This document shows, one piece after another, positions 54,195-63,138 of a stretch of 64,000 nt of DNA. The stretch spans positions 1,984,001-2,048,000 of the forward strand of contig JAAVVA010000001.1 of the NCBI GenBank assembly GCA_018449715.1. The letters run 5' to 3'. Position 1 is the stretch's first letter. The number at the start of each line of letters is the position of its first letter. This DNA comes from Acidobacteriaceae bacterium dw_441. Its GTDB lineage: Bacteria > Acidobacteriota > Terriglobia > Terriglobales > Acidobacteriaceae. A model generated the notes under the pieces. It saw only the letters and a list, made by a program, of their open reading frames with translations. It searched no databases and was not told the DNA's origin. A program made the translations under genes and the position numbers.

Positions 54195-55715
54195 CTAGTG
54201 TCCGCGCCTCAGAAAGGCTGGGATATCAAGCTCATCCGGCTCCGTGGGGTCTGGCTGCGGGGTCGCGGCTCCACTGTAGGGCGCACGCAGGCTGGCCTCC
54301 GCAGCCGGAGACTCCTGTTGGACGTCCTCCGGGGTCGAAAAGTAAGCATTTTCTCGCACACCCGTCTCAACCCTCGTGGGCTCCTCGGAGATGCGTGGCA
54401 CCACGCGGGTCGACGAGGTGCGGAAGAAGTCGTCGTCGAAGACCGAGGCTGGGACCGGAACCAGCTCCGGAGCGGGGACCGGGGAGGGTTCAACCTCCGT
54501 AATCACCGGCTCGGAGAGGAACGCCTCCTCAATTCTCTCGGTCACGACGACCGGGGCTACGGAAGCGGTCGGGGGAATCACCGGGGAAGCCGGACGCGCC
54601 GGCTCCTCGCTGAGGAAGCGTGCCGGGGACGGCGTGGGGCGCGAGATCGAGATGCGCGGCTCGGCGGGCGACTCGTACCGGACGGTCGGCAGCGTCGACT
54701 CGGCCAGCATCCGCTCGCGACGGGCGGGCATCTCGTCCTGCTGCTTGAAGCCGGTGGCGATGACGGTGATCTTCACCTCTTCGCCCATCGATTCGTCCTG
54801 CACCGCGCCGAAGATGATGTTCGCGTCCTCGTGCGCCGCGTTCTGGATGATCGTCGAGGCCTCGTTCACCTCGTTCAGCTTCAGGCTGCTGGAGCCCGTA
54901 ATGTTGATCAGGATGCCCTTGGCTCCGTCGATCGCGCCGGACTCGAGCAGCGGCGAGGCCATAGCGGCCATAGCGGCCTCGGCAGCGCGGTTTTGTCCCG
55001 AACGCACAGCCGTCCCCATCACGGCGTAGCCCATGCCCGCCATCGTCGTCTTCACGTCGGCGAAGTCGCGGTTGATGACGCCGGGGATCGTGATGATGTC
55101 GGAGATACCCTGCACGCCCTGCCGCAGAACGTCGTCGGCGATGCGGAAGCTCTCGAAGAAGCCCGCGTCCTTGGCCACGGCCAACAGCTTCTCGTTCGGA
55201 ATCACGATGACGGTATCAACCGACTCCAGAAGCTCCTGCATGCCGCGCTCGGCCTGCATCATGCGGCGCTTGCCTTCGAAGCCGAAGGGCCGCGTTACGA
55301 CAGCGACGGTCAGCGCGCCCATCTCGCTGGCGAGCGAGGCGATCACCGGAGCGGCTCCGGTTCCCGTGCCTCCGCCCAGACCTGCGGTGACGAAGACCAT
55401 GTCCGCGCCTTCAAGCGCCTCGATGATCTTGTCGGAGTCCTCGAGGGCTGCGCGGCGTCCGATGTCGGGGTTCGCTCCTGCGCCCAGGCCGCTGGTCAAC
55501 TTAACGCCGAGCTGCAGCTTGACCGGAGCCTGCGAGGTCGTCAGCGCCTGCACGTCCGTATTGGCGGCGATAAACTCGACGCCCTCCACCTTGGCCGCGA
55601 TCATGCGGTTTACGGCGTTGTTTCCGCCGCCGCCGACGCCGATCACCTTGATCTTTGCCCCGCGGGGGATCTCGTCGTGATAGTGGATACGGATATCGTC
55701 TTCAGGCAGATTCAT
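54195..55715 (-). CDS. ftsZ: cell division GTPase
   Basis: A 506-residue tubulin-like protein. [13 protein letters not shown] and the tubulin signature [19 protein letters not shown] bind [14 protein letters not shown] is the T7 loop. After the globular core (to about residue 317) comes a long Pro/Ser/Val/Glu linker of about 175 residues, then the conserved tail [13 protein letters not shown] that binds FtsA and ZapA-like partners. AAGGAG lies 11 bases before the ATG. A toxin-antitoxin module separates it from ftsA. Confidence 0.97.
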   Translation of the reverse strand: MNLPEDDIRIHYHDEIPRGAKIKVIGVGGGGNNAVNRMIAAKVEGVEFIAANTDVQALTTSQAPVKLQLGVKLTSGLGAGANPDIGRRAALEDSDKIIEALEGADMVFVTAGLGGGTGTGAAPVIASLASEMGALTVAVVTRPFGFEGKRRMMQAERGMQELLESVDTVIVIPNEKLLAVAKDAGFFESFRIADDVLRQGVQGISDIITIPGVINRDFADVKTTMAGMGYAVMGTAVRSGQNRAAEAAMAAMASPLLESGAIDGAKGILINITGSSSLKLNEVNEASTIIQNAAHEDANIIFGAVQDESMGEEVKITVIATGFKQQDEMPARRERMLAESTLPTVRYESPAEPRISISRPTPSPARFLSEEPARPASPVIPPTASVAPVVVTERIEEAFLSEPVITEVEPSPVPAPELVPVPASVFDDDFFRTSSTRVVPRISEEPTRVETGVRENAYFSTPEDVQQESPAAEASLRAPYSGAATPQPDPTEPDELDIPAFLRRGH

Positions 55716-55816
55716 CGGTGCAGTGCTCCTTCGTTACCACAATTCTCACATCATCCCTGCGCGCTGGACATCAACGTTTTCCACGCCCCGTACCATCGCT
55801 GGTTCAACAGTCGCAA

Positions 55817-56098
55817 TCAGGCGGCTTCAAGCTTCACCTTCACCCTGCGGCCAAGCGCGGTGGCCATATTTACAAGCGCATCCAGAGAGAACCGGGAGAC
55901 CCTGCCGTGCAACAGGTCGTTCATGCGAGGCTGCGTTACGCCGCACCTCCGCGCCGCCTCCGCCTGCGTCCAGCCAGCGGCAGAAACGATCTTCTCGATC
56001 TGCTGCATCAGCTCCGCACGGGCACGCAGATTCGCAGCCTCCTCGGGAGTATCCGCAATCGCATCCCACACACTCTCGTATTCAACGGTCTTCTTCAT
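55817..56098 (-). CDS. higA: HigA-like antitoxin (XRE helix-turn-helix)
   Basis: A 93-residue protein. The helix-turn-helix is AGWTQAEAARRCGVTQPRMNDLLHGRVSRFSLDALVNMATAL, split over residues about 40-80, as in HigA2/HTH_37-type antitoxins. Its ATG overlaps the toxin stop (ATGA). In the usual HigBA pair the antitoxin neutralises HigB and represses the operon through a palindrome, which is seen at 56432-56451. The gene itself looks intact, whereas the toxin does not. Confidence 0.87.
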   Translation of the reverse strand: MKKTVEYESVWDAIADTPEEAANLRARAELMQQIEKIVSAAGWTQAEAARRCGVTQPRMNDLLHGRVSRFSLDALVNMATALGRRVKVKLEAA

Positions 56099-56421
56099 CG
56101 CGATTCCCTCACCAGTTCAGCCCAGCGAGCCTTTGCAAGCTCGATATCATGCTTCGACGTAGCCCGTGTCCTCTTCTGGAATGCATGCAGAACATACACA
56201 GCATCCGCCAAACGGGCCGTATAAATCACACGGTAGGTCCCCGTCTCATCCCAGAGCCGAATCTCCTGCACACCCCGCCCCACGCTCGGCATCGGCTTTC
56301 AGTCCGACGGCTCCAAACCTCTCTGCACGCGGTCGATCTGAAAGCCAGCATCCCGACGAGCGTCATCCCCGAAATCACGGATGGCCTTCAGCGAATCGCC
56401 AAGAAAACGGACGGGCTTCAT
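56095..56421 (-). pseudogene. higB: HigB-like (Gp49/RelE) toxin with an in-frame TGA
   Basis: Reading from ATG 56421 gives MKPVRFLGDSLKAIRDFGDD, then ARRDAGFQIDRVQRGLEPSD, a TGA at 56301-56299, then KPMPSVGRGVQEIRLWDETG, TYRVIYTARLADAVYVLHAF and QKRTRATSKHDIELAKARWAELVRES. This is the Gp49-like HigB layout; the family has Trp at the stop (PSDWKPM), so one base, TGG to TGA, explains it. AAAGGGA lies shortly before the ATG. The last 65 residues could still be made from ATG 56292, but without the N-terminal strands and helices. Readthrough or a sequencing error are alternatives. Confidence 0.78.
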
Positions 56422-56431
56422 CGATCCCTTT

Positions 56432-56451
56432 TTATACTGGTTTCAGTATAA
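56432..56451. promoter_or_regulatory. toxin-antitoxin operator
   Basis: TTATACTG-GTTT-CAGTATAA is a perfect 8-bp inverted repeat, 11-30 bases upstream of the toxin ATG. On the minus strand it contains TATACT and abuts TATAAAAAGGGA, so operator and -10 overlap, as expected for HigA autoregulation. Confidence 0.75.
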
Positions 56452-56476
56452 GCATACCGCTTGCGCGGAAAGAATT

Positions 56477-57709
56477 TTAGAAGCTTCCGGCGAAGATTGC
56501 CTTCAGCTTCGAGCGCAGCCCCTGCTCCTCGCTGGCCTTGCGGACCTGCGTGCGGTGCGTGTAGAGCAGCATTCCGATCACCGCGGCAAACTCTGGCTTC
56601 GTCAGCTCTTCAGGCATCTTCGACAGTGGCACCGGGTAGCCCACACGAGCCGGAACGCGCAGCAGGCTCTCAGCGTTGTCCAGCAGTCCGGCGATCAGAG
56701 CGCCGCCTCCGGTGAAGACGCATCCCGCGCCCAGAGCCTCAAGCACTCCGCCCTGCCGCAGATTGTCACGCATCATCGTGAACAGCTCGCGGGCGCGAGG
56801 CTCCAGAATCTCCGCGAGGAAACGCTGCCGCACCAGGCGCGCAGGCTGTCCCCCGGAGATTGCAAGGTCGCCACCGACCTCGATCTCGTTCAGCGACGGA
56901 ACCGCCGTGACCACGCAGTGCCCGTAGGTCTTCTTCAGATATTCGGCCTCTTCCACGGTCACATGCAGGCCAACCGCGAGATCGTTGGTGAAGTGGTCGC
57001 CACCGATGGGAAGCACCGCCGTATGAGCCACTGAGCCTTCAAAGAAGACCGCAAGCTCCGTCGTGCTGGAACCGATGTCGGCGACGCACACGCCCAGCTC
57101 GCGCTCGTCTGCGGAGAGCACGGCCTCCGCAGAGGCGATACCCTCATACACCGTGTCCATCACCTCGAGGCCAGCGCGGTTGGCGCAGGTAATCACGCTC
57201 TGTGCCGCTCCTCCCGAGCAGGTCGAAAGGTGCAGGTTCACCTCAAGCTTGTTGCCGACCATGCCGATGGGGTCGTGAATCCCCGACTGGTCGTCGAGGA
57301 TGAACTCCTGCGGAAGAAGGTGCAGCACCTCGCGGTCCGGAGGCAGCGCGACGCTTCGCGCACGGTCCACCGCGGCCTTCACCTCTTCGCGGGTAATCTC
57401 GCGCATCCTGCTTCCCAGGCTGATGCCGCCCCGCGAGTTCATACCGCGCACATGTGCTCCGCCGATGCCGACCACCGCCGTCTCGATGCCCGCCTTCGCC
57501 GAGCGCTCCGCCGTCAGCGCGGCACGGTTGATGGCCTCGGCCGCTGGTCCCAGCTCGGCGATCAGGCCCTTGCGCATACCGCGAGAAGGCTCCACGCCGT
57601 GCCCGCGATAACGCAGCACGCCGTCATGCAGCTCCGCCACAAGGACGCAGCTCTTCGAGCTTCCCGCGTCCAGTACCGTGATCAGATTCTCAGGCTTCTG
57701 ATTCTTCAT
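56477..57709 (-). CDS. ftsA: cell division ATPase FtsA
   Basis: A 410-residue actin-like protein tethering FtsZ to the membrane. VLDAGSSKSCVLVAEL is the phosphate-1 loop, VADIGSSTTELAVFFEG phosphate-2, and VFTGGGALIAGL the adenosine motif. The C-terminus ends in an amphipathic, basic stretch (EQGLRSKLKAIFAGSF), the membrane-targeting helix. ATG 57709 overlaps the ftsQ stop (ATGA), with AGGTGG 8 bases upstream. Confidence 0.96.
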   Translation of the reverse strand: MKNQKPENLITVLDAGSSKSCVLVAELHDGVLRYRGHGVEPSRGMRKGLIAELGPAAEAINRAALTAERSAKAGIETAVVGIGGAHVRGMNSRGGISLGSRMREITREEVKAAVDRARSVALPPDREVLHLLPQEFILDDQSGIHDPIGMVGNKLEVNLHLSTCSGGAAQSVITCANRAGLEVMDTVYEGIASAEAVLSADERELGVCVADIGSSTTELAVFFEGSVAHTAVLPIGGDHFTNDLAVGLHVTVEEAEYLKKTYGHCVVTAVPSLNEIEVGGDLAISGGQPARLVRQRFLAEILEPRARELFTMMRDNLRQGGVLEALGAGCVFTGGGALIAGLLDNAESLLRVPARVGYPVPLSKMPEELTKPEFAAVIGMLLYTHRTQVRKASEEQGLRSKLKAIFAGSF

Positions 57710-58929
57710 GGATGAACCACCTGCGGCGGATGTGTACTCTGCGATTCCGCAGTCACTTTCTTCGGATGGACCCAAAACGACTCCCCAACTCTCACGGCCT
57801 GCGCCGGGGCTGCTGCAGCAGGCCTCGTCTCTGCCGCCCCGCCTTTCGCAGGAGCGCTTTTCTTCGGAGCAGGCTTCCTGCCCTTCGCAACAGCCTTCGC
57901 TACCGGCTTCTTCACCACGGCAGCGTGGCTTGCAGGGGTAGGAATAACCTGCGCGGGAGCCGCGGCAACTGTAGCGGGCTTGGCAACAGTGGAGGGCTTG
58001 TCGCTGCCATCCGCGGGAGCAGCCGTCTGCTCGCCCACCACGGGAGCCGCCGTCCCCGGCTGCATCTCCAACACCACCTGACGGTCGTAGCGCATATCCA
58101 CCGAAGCAAGATGCGGATACTGCTGCCTCCACTCGCCAAGGTGCTCTTCAAACTTTTTATAGCGGTCGAGGAACTCCTCTTCGCCGAAGTGAACCATCAC
58201 CTCGCCGCCCTTGTCCTGCACGACGGCCCGCACGTCCTCAGGGTTCGACAGGTCTACCTCGCTCAGCTTCTCCGAAATCTTCTGGCCGCTGCCGTCCAGT
58301 TCTCCCGTGAAGCGGCTGTACAGCTTCATCCGCGCAGCTCGCATCGACAGCGGATCGCTTTCCGTCAGCCCAGTCACCACTGGGAAAGAGTAGTGCGTCT
58401 TCAACTGAGCATCTGCCGAGATCCCCAGCAGCACGCCGTTCGCATCGACCAGACCGATGCGGTTACCCTGGCGCACGAAGGCCACCGGCGTTCTCTCATC
58501 GACGGAAATCCGCAGATGATTGGGAAGCAGCCGCATCACCGTTGCACGCTGTACCCACGGAAGATTCTCAATCTGCGATCTGCGGTCTTCCAATGGAACC
58601 CGGAAGATGTTCCTCTCGATGTCTTCGCCAAAGAGGCTCACAAGTTGCCTGCGCGTTACATGAGAGTTCCCCACCGTCTCGATCGACGACGAGGACGCGA
58701 TCATGAACCGCTCGTCGTGCAGGATCGCCGTGCGAACCGCATACGCCAGCGCTCCGCACAGACCGACGAACACCAGCGCCCCGGCGGCAATCGCAATCTT
58801 TCCCGAGCGCGAACGAGGCAGGCCTCCGCGCAGCTTCACGCGCACGCCACCACCCTGCCGCCTATGGCTCGGCAGGACGTCGTCTTCCAGCTCCTCTTCG
58901 TACTCTGTAAACTCGCGGGTTGCCATCAT
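57706..58929 (-). CDS. ftsQ: cell division protein FtsQ with long C-terminal extension
   Basis: A 407-residue bitopic protein: cytoplasmic N-terminus, one span (about residues 44-66, GKIAIAAGALVFVGLCGALAYAV), a POTRA domain (IETVGNSHVTRRQLVSLFGED), and the FtsQ beta-domain (LPWVQRATVMRLLPNHLRISVDERTPVAF in two strands, later LDRYKKFEEHL). From about residue 295 there is a roughly 110-residue Ala/Pro/Lys extension (KKPVAKAVAKGRKPAPKKS) absent from typical FtsQ. A second ATG at 58926 is the alternative start. It overlaps ftsA. Confidence 0.93.
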   Translation of the reverse strand: MMATREFTEYEEELEDDVLPSHRRQGGGVRVKLRGGLPRSRSGKIAIAAGALVFVGLCGALAYAVRTAILHDERFMIASSSSIETVGNSHVTRRQLVSLFGEDIERNIFRVPLEDRRSQIENLPWVQRATVMRLLPNHLRISVDERTPVAFVRQGNRIGLVDANGVLLGISADAQLKTHYSFPVVTGLTESDPLSMRAARMKLYSRFTGELDGSGQKISEKLSEVDLSNPEDVRAVVQDKGGEVMVHFGEEEFLDRYKKFEEHLGEWRQQYPHLASVDMRYDRQVVLEMQPGTAAPVVGEQTAAPADGSDKPSTVAKPATVAAAPAQVIPTPASHAAVVKKPVAKAVAKGRKPAPKKSAPAKGGAAETRPAAAAPAQAVRVGESFWVHPKKVTAESQSTHPPQVVHP

Positions 58930-59096
58930 CCTCTTCAGCGCGACTCCTCCGCAGCCCGCAGGGCGGCGAGGATCGCCATTCTGACTATATCCCGCAAACC
59001 ACGCCGTTTAGCCCGACAACTTCAGGGCTTGTACCCTTTCAGGAACGCCCCCCGGCCACGCACGTCTCTTTCTGATATGCTTTCGGCCCGCCGCGC

Positions 59097-60494
59097 CTAA
59101 TTCGCGAGCTTTTCCAGCAGCAGCCCCGACGCCTGCGAGACGTTTCCCGCGCCCATCGTCAGGATCACGTCACCCTCGCGGGCCTCGCGGGCCAGGGCGT
59201 CCACGCCCTCGGCGACCGAGGCCGCATACCTCACCTCGTCGCGGCCGATGGCCTTAACCAGAGACTCCGCCGTAACTCCGGGGATCGGCTCCTCGCTGGC
59301 GGCGTAGATGTCGAGAATCTCCACGCGGTCGGCCTCCCCAAAGGACTTTACAAACTCCGGCATCAGGTCCCGCGTGCGCGTGTAGCGGTGCGGCTGGAAG
59401 AGCACCAGCACCCGCCCGGCGCGACCTTCGCGGGCGGCCTTCAGGGTCGCCATGATCTCCGTCGGGTGATGGCCGTAGTCGTCCACCACCGTCACTCCGC
59501 GCACGGTTCCCTTCACCTGAAAGCGGCGGTCGACACCGTGGAAGCCGTCGAGGCCAGTGGCGATCTGCTCCGGGGCCATGCCGAGCTGTACCCCGATGGC
59601 CACCGCAGCGGTCGCGTTCAGCACATTGTGTTTGCCCGGAACCCGTAGGGCGAATGGCCCCAGCGTCGCTCCGTGATAGCTCACCTCGAAGCGCGACAAC
59701 CCTTCGCCACTACGCTCCAGCATCGAGACGCGGAAGTCCGCATCTTCGCTCTCGCCATAAGTGTGTAGCCGACGACGCACGCGCGGCAGCACGGACCGCA
59801 GAAGGGCGTTGTCCACGCACGCCGTCGAAGCTCCGTAGAACGGAACCCGGTCCATGAACTCGAGGAAGGCGTTCTCCACGTCGGCCATATCGCGGTAGGT
59901 GTCCATGTGCTCGCGGTCGAGATTGGTCACGATGCCCAGCACCGGCGACAGCTTCAGAAACGAGCGGTCGCTCTCGTCGGCCTCGGCCACGAGGTACTGC
60001 GAGTTGCCGAGCCGCGCGTTCGAGCCCAGCGCATTGACGCGCCCACCGACCACCACCGTCGGGTCTAGCCCTCCGGCTGCGAGCACGGAGGCGACCATGC
60101 TGGTCGTCGTCGTCTTGCCATGCATTCCCGCCACGGCGATTCCATATTTAAGCCTCATCAACTCCGCGAGCATCTCCGCCCGCTGGATCACCGGAACCTT
60201 CCGCGACCGCGCCTCGACCACCTCGGGATTGTTCGGGCTGACCGCAGAGCTGGTCACCACCACGTCGCTTCCGGCTGCATTCGCCGCGGCGTGGCCTTCG
60301 AAGACCCTCGCCCCCAGCCCGACCAGCCGATCCGTCACAGCGGAACGCCGCAGGTCGCTGCCCGAGACGGCATAGCCCATCGTCAGCAGGATCTCCGCGA
60401 TCCCGCTCATCCCGATTCCACCGATTCCGATGAAGTGAATCCGAAGCGTGGGAGCAAAGAAGAGGCGTGCAGAAGGGGCAAGAGTTACGGGCAT
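59097..60494 (-). CDS. murC: UDP-N-acetylmuramate-L-alanine ligase
   Basis: A 465-residue cytoplasmic Mur ligase. [16 protein letters not shown] is the N-terminal Rossmann loop, [11 protein letters not shown] the P-loop, then [35 protein letters not shown] and [12 protein letters not shown]. It leads the second division block. It lies 30 bases after tetR in the same orientation and 167 bases before ftsQ; murB and ddl, often between them, are absent. Confidence 0.97.
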   Translation of the reverse strand: MPVTLAPSARLFFAPTLRIHFIGIGGIGMSGIAEILLTMGYAVSGSDLRRSAVTDRLVGLGARVFEGHAAANAAGSDVVVTSSAVSPNNPEVVEARSRKVPVIQRAEMLAELMRLKYGIAVAGMHGKTTTTSMVASVLAAGGLDPTVVVGGRVNALGSNARLGNSQYLVAEADESDRSFLKLSPVLGIVTNLDREHMDTYRDMADVENAFLEFMDRVPFYGASTACVDNALLRSVLPRVRRRLHTYGESEDADFRVSMLERSGEGLSRFEVSYHGATLGPFALRVPGKHNVLNATAAVAIGVQLGMAPEQIATGLDGFHGVDRRFQVKGTVRGVTVVDDYGHHPTEIMATLKAAREGRAGRVLVLFQPHRYTRTRDLMPEFVKSFGEADRVEILDIYAASEEPIPGVTAESLVKAIGRDEVRYAASVAEGVDALAREAREGDVILTMGAGNVSQASGLLLEKLAN

Positions 60495-60524
60495 ATTCCC
60501 ACTCTAGCAGCAGGAACGGCCCAG

Positions 60525-61163
60525 CTACGGACGCCTGTATCCGAGAGCCTTCAGAATAAACTCCGTCATAAAACGGCCCTCCTCCTCCGAGGGGCGCTCG
60601 TAATGGACGATCCTGCGGTCGTTGATCCCGCGGATCATGTCCATCACCGCCCACGCAGCGGCCTCGAAGCTCGGCTGCGGCTCGATCTCGCCCTGGACTG
60701 CGGCCTCGGCAAACATCGCGGCGAGATAGTCGACCACCACCTTCTGCCACTTCAGGCTTCGCTTGCGGCTCAGCGTCTCGCGGTTCACCGTCGAGATCAC
60801 CCGGTAGAGCGCCTGCTTCTCTTTCCAGTAGCTCAGCCGCACCTTGATGAAGGCGTTCACCCTGCCCGCAAAGTCCTGCGCCGCCTTCACATGCTGCTCG
60901 GTCAGCTCCACCAGCTCGGCCAGCGCCTGCTCGACGGCCTCTTCGTAGATCTCGTCCTTCGAGCGGAAGTAGACGTAGACCGTCGCCTTCGCCATCCCGG
61001 CCTCGGCCGCGATGTCGTCCATGCGCGTGCCGTCGAAGCCCTTCGCGCCGAAGACCTTGGTCGCGGCCAGCAGGATCTCCGACCGGCGGAACTCCGTCAC
61101 GATCTGCTTCTTGCGCGTATCCGCCGACCGCGCTCGGGCCGTTGTTGTCTCTGTCGTTGACAT
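60525..61163 (-). CDS. TetR-family repressor of the adjacent efflux pump
   Basis: A 212-residue protein. The helix-turn-helix is ILLAATKVFGAKGFDGTRMDDIAAEAGMAKATVYVYFRSKDEI in the usual place (residues about 29-72), preceded by a Thr/Ala/Arg tail. AGGGA abuts the ATG. It diverges from the DHA2 transporter across 88 bases holding a perfect palindrome, so it is likely a drug-responsive local repressor. Confidence 0.92.
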   Translation of the reverse strand: MSTTETTTARARSADTRKKQIVTEFRRSEILLAATKVFGAKGFDGTRMDDIAAEAGMAKATVYVYFRSKDEIYEEAVEQALAELVELTEQHVKAAQDFAGRVNAFIKVRLSYWKEKQALYRVISTVNRETLSRKRSLKWQKVVVDYLAAMFAEAAVQGEIEPQPSFEAAAWAVMDMIRGINDRRIVHYERPSEEEGRFMTEFILKALGYRRP

Positions 61164-61204
61164 TCCCTGAATCTCTTGGCAAGTGTAAAGCGTCTGATTG
61201 GGTG

Positions 61205-61236
61205 ACTATACAGTTCAAAAAATCAGACTGTATAGT
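61205..61236. promoter_or_regulatory. TetR operator
   Basis: ACTATACAGT (61205-61214) and ACTGTATAGT (61227-61236) are perfect 10-bp arms with a 12-base spacer, 16 bases before the transporter ATG. Confidence 0.82.
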
Positions 61237-61251
61237 TCAATTGAGAGAACC

Positions 61252-62889
61252 ATGAGTCAGATTGAAGAAGCAACCGGCGCGGAAGCAGCACTTGCCAGCG
61301 ATATTCCCTCCTTCGACACGGAGCATCTTCCGCAGGCCAGGATCTTCAATCCGTGGATTGTCGCGATGGTCGTCACCATCGGCACCTTCATGGAGGTGCT
61401 GGACACCAGCATCGCCAACGTCGCCCTGCCACACATCGCCGGAAGCCTTTCGGCCTCGCAGGACGAAGGCTCGTGGGTGCTGACCAGCTACCTGGTCGCC
61501 AACGCCATCATCCTTCCCATCAGCGGCTGGATCTCGAGCGTGATGGGGCGCAAGCGTTTCTACCTCGTCTCGGTCTTCTTCTTTACCGTCTTCTCCGCGC
61601 TCTGCGGACTGGCCCCCTCCCTCGGCATCCTGATCCTCTTCCGCGTCCTGCAGGGACTCTCCGGCGGCGGCCTTCAGCCCTCCGTCCAGGCCATCCTCGC
61701 CGACGCCTTCCCTCCGCAGAAACGCGGCATGGCAATGGCGCTCTATACGGTCGCCATCCTCTGCGCCCCGGTGCTCGGCCCCACGCTCGGCGGCTGGATC
61801 ACCGACAACTACTCCTGGCGCTGGATCTTCTACATCAACATTCCCGTCGGCGTGCTGTGCTTCATCCTGACGCGCATCGTGCTCGAAGACCCACCGCACA
61901 TCAAGGCCCAGCAGGCGGCGAACAAGGGCAATCTCCGCATCGACTGGACCGGCCTCAGCCTGCTGAGCCTCGGGCTGGCCACCCTCGAGATCGTCCTCGA
62001 CAAAGGGCAGGAGCTGGACTGGTTCGGCTCGCACTTCATCGTCGGCTTCGCCACCGTCTCAGTGCTCTCGCTGGGCGGCGCCATCGTATGGGAGTGGAAT
62101 CACGACAAGCCGATCGTCAACCTGCATCTTCTCAAGGAGAGGAACTTCCGCTCCTGCTGCATCATCGTGCTCGGGCTGTACTCCGTGCTGTACGCGACGA
62201 CGTACCTGCTGCCGCTCTTCATGCAGCAGATGATGGGCTACGACGCGACCACCGCCGGATTCGCACTCTCGCCTGCCGGGCTCTTCACCATGATCGAGGT
62301 CCCCTTCGTCGGCTACGTCCTGACGAAAGGAGCCGATCCGCGCAGGCTGGTCTTCTTCGGGCTTTCGTTCATCGCCGTCTCGCTCTGGTGGATGGGCTCG
62401 ATGAACCTCGGGGTCGCCGAGAAGGACATGATCCTGCCGCGCATTCTTCAGGTTCTCGGCGTCGGACTCACGACGGTTCCGATCAGCACCATCATGTTCC
62501 GCTTCCTGCCGAAGGAGCAAAGCTCGCAGGCGGCGGGCATCTACGCCCTCGTCCGCAATGAGGGAGGAAGCATCGGCATCGCCCTTAGCAGCACGCTGCT
62601 ACAGCGCAAGGCGCAGGTTTACCAGCAGGTTCTGGGGCAGAATATGAACCCCTCCTCGCCCTGGGTGCAGCAGTTCCTCGCAGGCGCGTCAGCCCACGCG
62701 GGCAACTCCGCCGACAACCATTACACGGCAATGGCCCGTCTTTATGCCGCGATGCAGCAGCAGGCTAACCTGCTCTCGTACATGGACCAGTTCCGCGCGC
62801 TCGGTCTGGTCATCGTGGTGATGTTGCCGCTGATCTTCCTGCTGAAGCGTCCCCCGGCCCAGAAGCATGTCGAGCTGGACGCCCACTAG
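61252..62889 (+). CDS. DHA2-family multidrug efflux MFS transporter (EmrB/QacA type)
   Basis: A 545-residue inner-membrane protein with about 14 spans. Motifs: MEVLDTSIANVALPHIAGSL (motif D1), LTSYLVANAIILPISGWIS, GRKRFYLVSVFFF, FRVLQGLSGGGLQPSVQAIL, the motif C-like GPTLGGWITDNYSWRWIFYINIPVG. The N-terminus is a 35-residue acidic cytoplasmic tail. Proton-coupled export of hydrophobic drugs is typical. No EmrA-like adaptor is adjacent, so it may act alone or with a distant partner. Confidence 0.93.
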   Translation: MSQIEEATGAEAALASDIPSFDTEHLPQARIFNPWIVAMVVTIGTFMEVLDTSIANVALPHIAGSLSASQDEGSWVLTSYLVANAIILPISGWISSVMGRKRFYLVSVFFFTVFSALCGLAPSLGILILFRVLQGLSGGGLQPSVQAILADAFPPQKRGMAMALYTVAILCAPVLGPTLGGWITDNYSWRWIFYINIPVGVLCFILTRIVLEDPPHIKAQQAANKGNLRIDWTGLSLLSLGLATLEIVLDKGQELDWFGSHFIVGFATVSVLSLGGAIVWEWNHDKPIVNLHLLKERNFRSCCIIVLGLYSVLYATTYLLPLFMQQMMGYDATTAGFALSPAGLFTMIEVPFVGYVLTKGADPRRLVFFGLSFIAVSLWWMGSMNLGVAEKDMILPRILQVLGVGLTTVPISTIMFRFLPKEQSSQAAGIYALVRNEGGSIGIALSSTLLQRKAQVYQQVLGQNMNPSSPWVQQFLAGASAHAGNSADNHYTAMARLYAAMQQQANLLSYMDQFRALGLVIVVMLPLIFLLKRPPAQKHVELDAH

Positions 62890-63138
62890 CCTGTCCAGCC
62901 ACACCGAATCTGATTTTCTAAACCCAAAGTTTTCTCGGGGCCCCGCTATATGGCCCTAACTCGAACAAAACAAAGTTACATAAAACGTACTTAATATTTA
63001 CGCAACGAATCTTTACATTTGGGGTTCTAATAACTGAGTGCCTGATCCGCCACAGCAAAGCGGGCAGGAACCTCGGTCGGCCATCCTCGAAGCCCAGCAC
63101 GATGGGGCAAAACGAAGGATTCCCGGCAAAGGCAGGCA

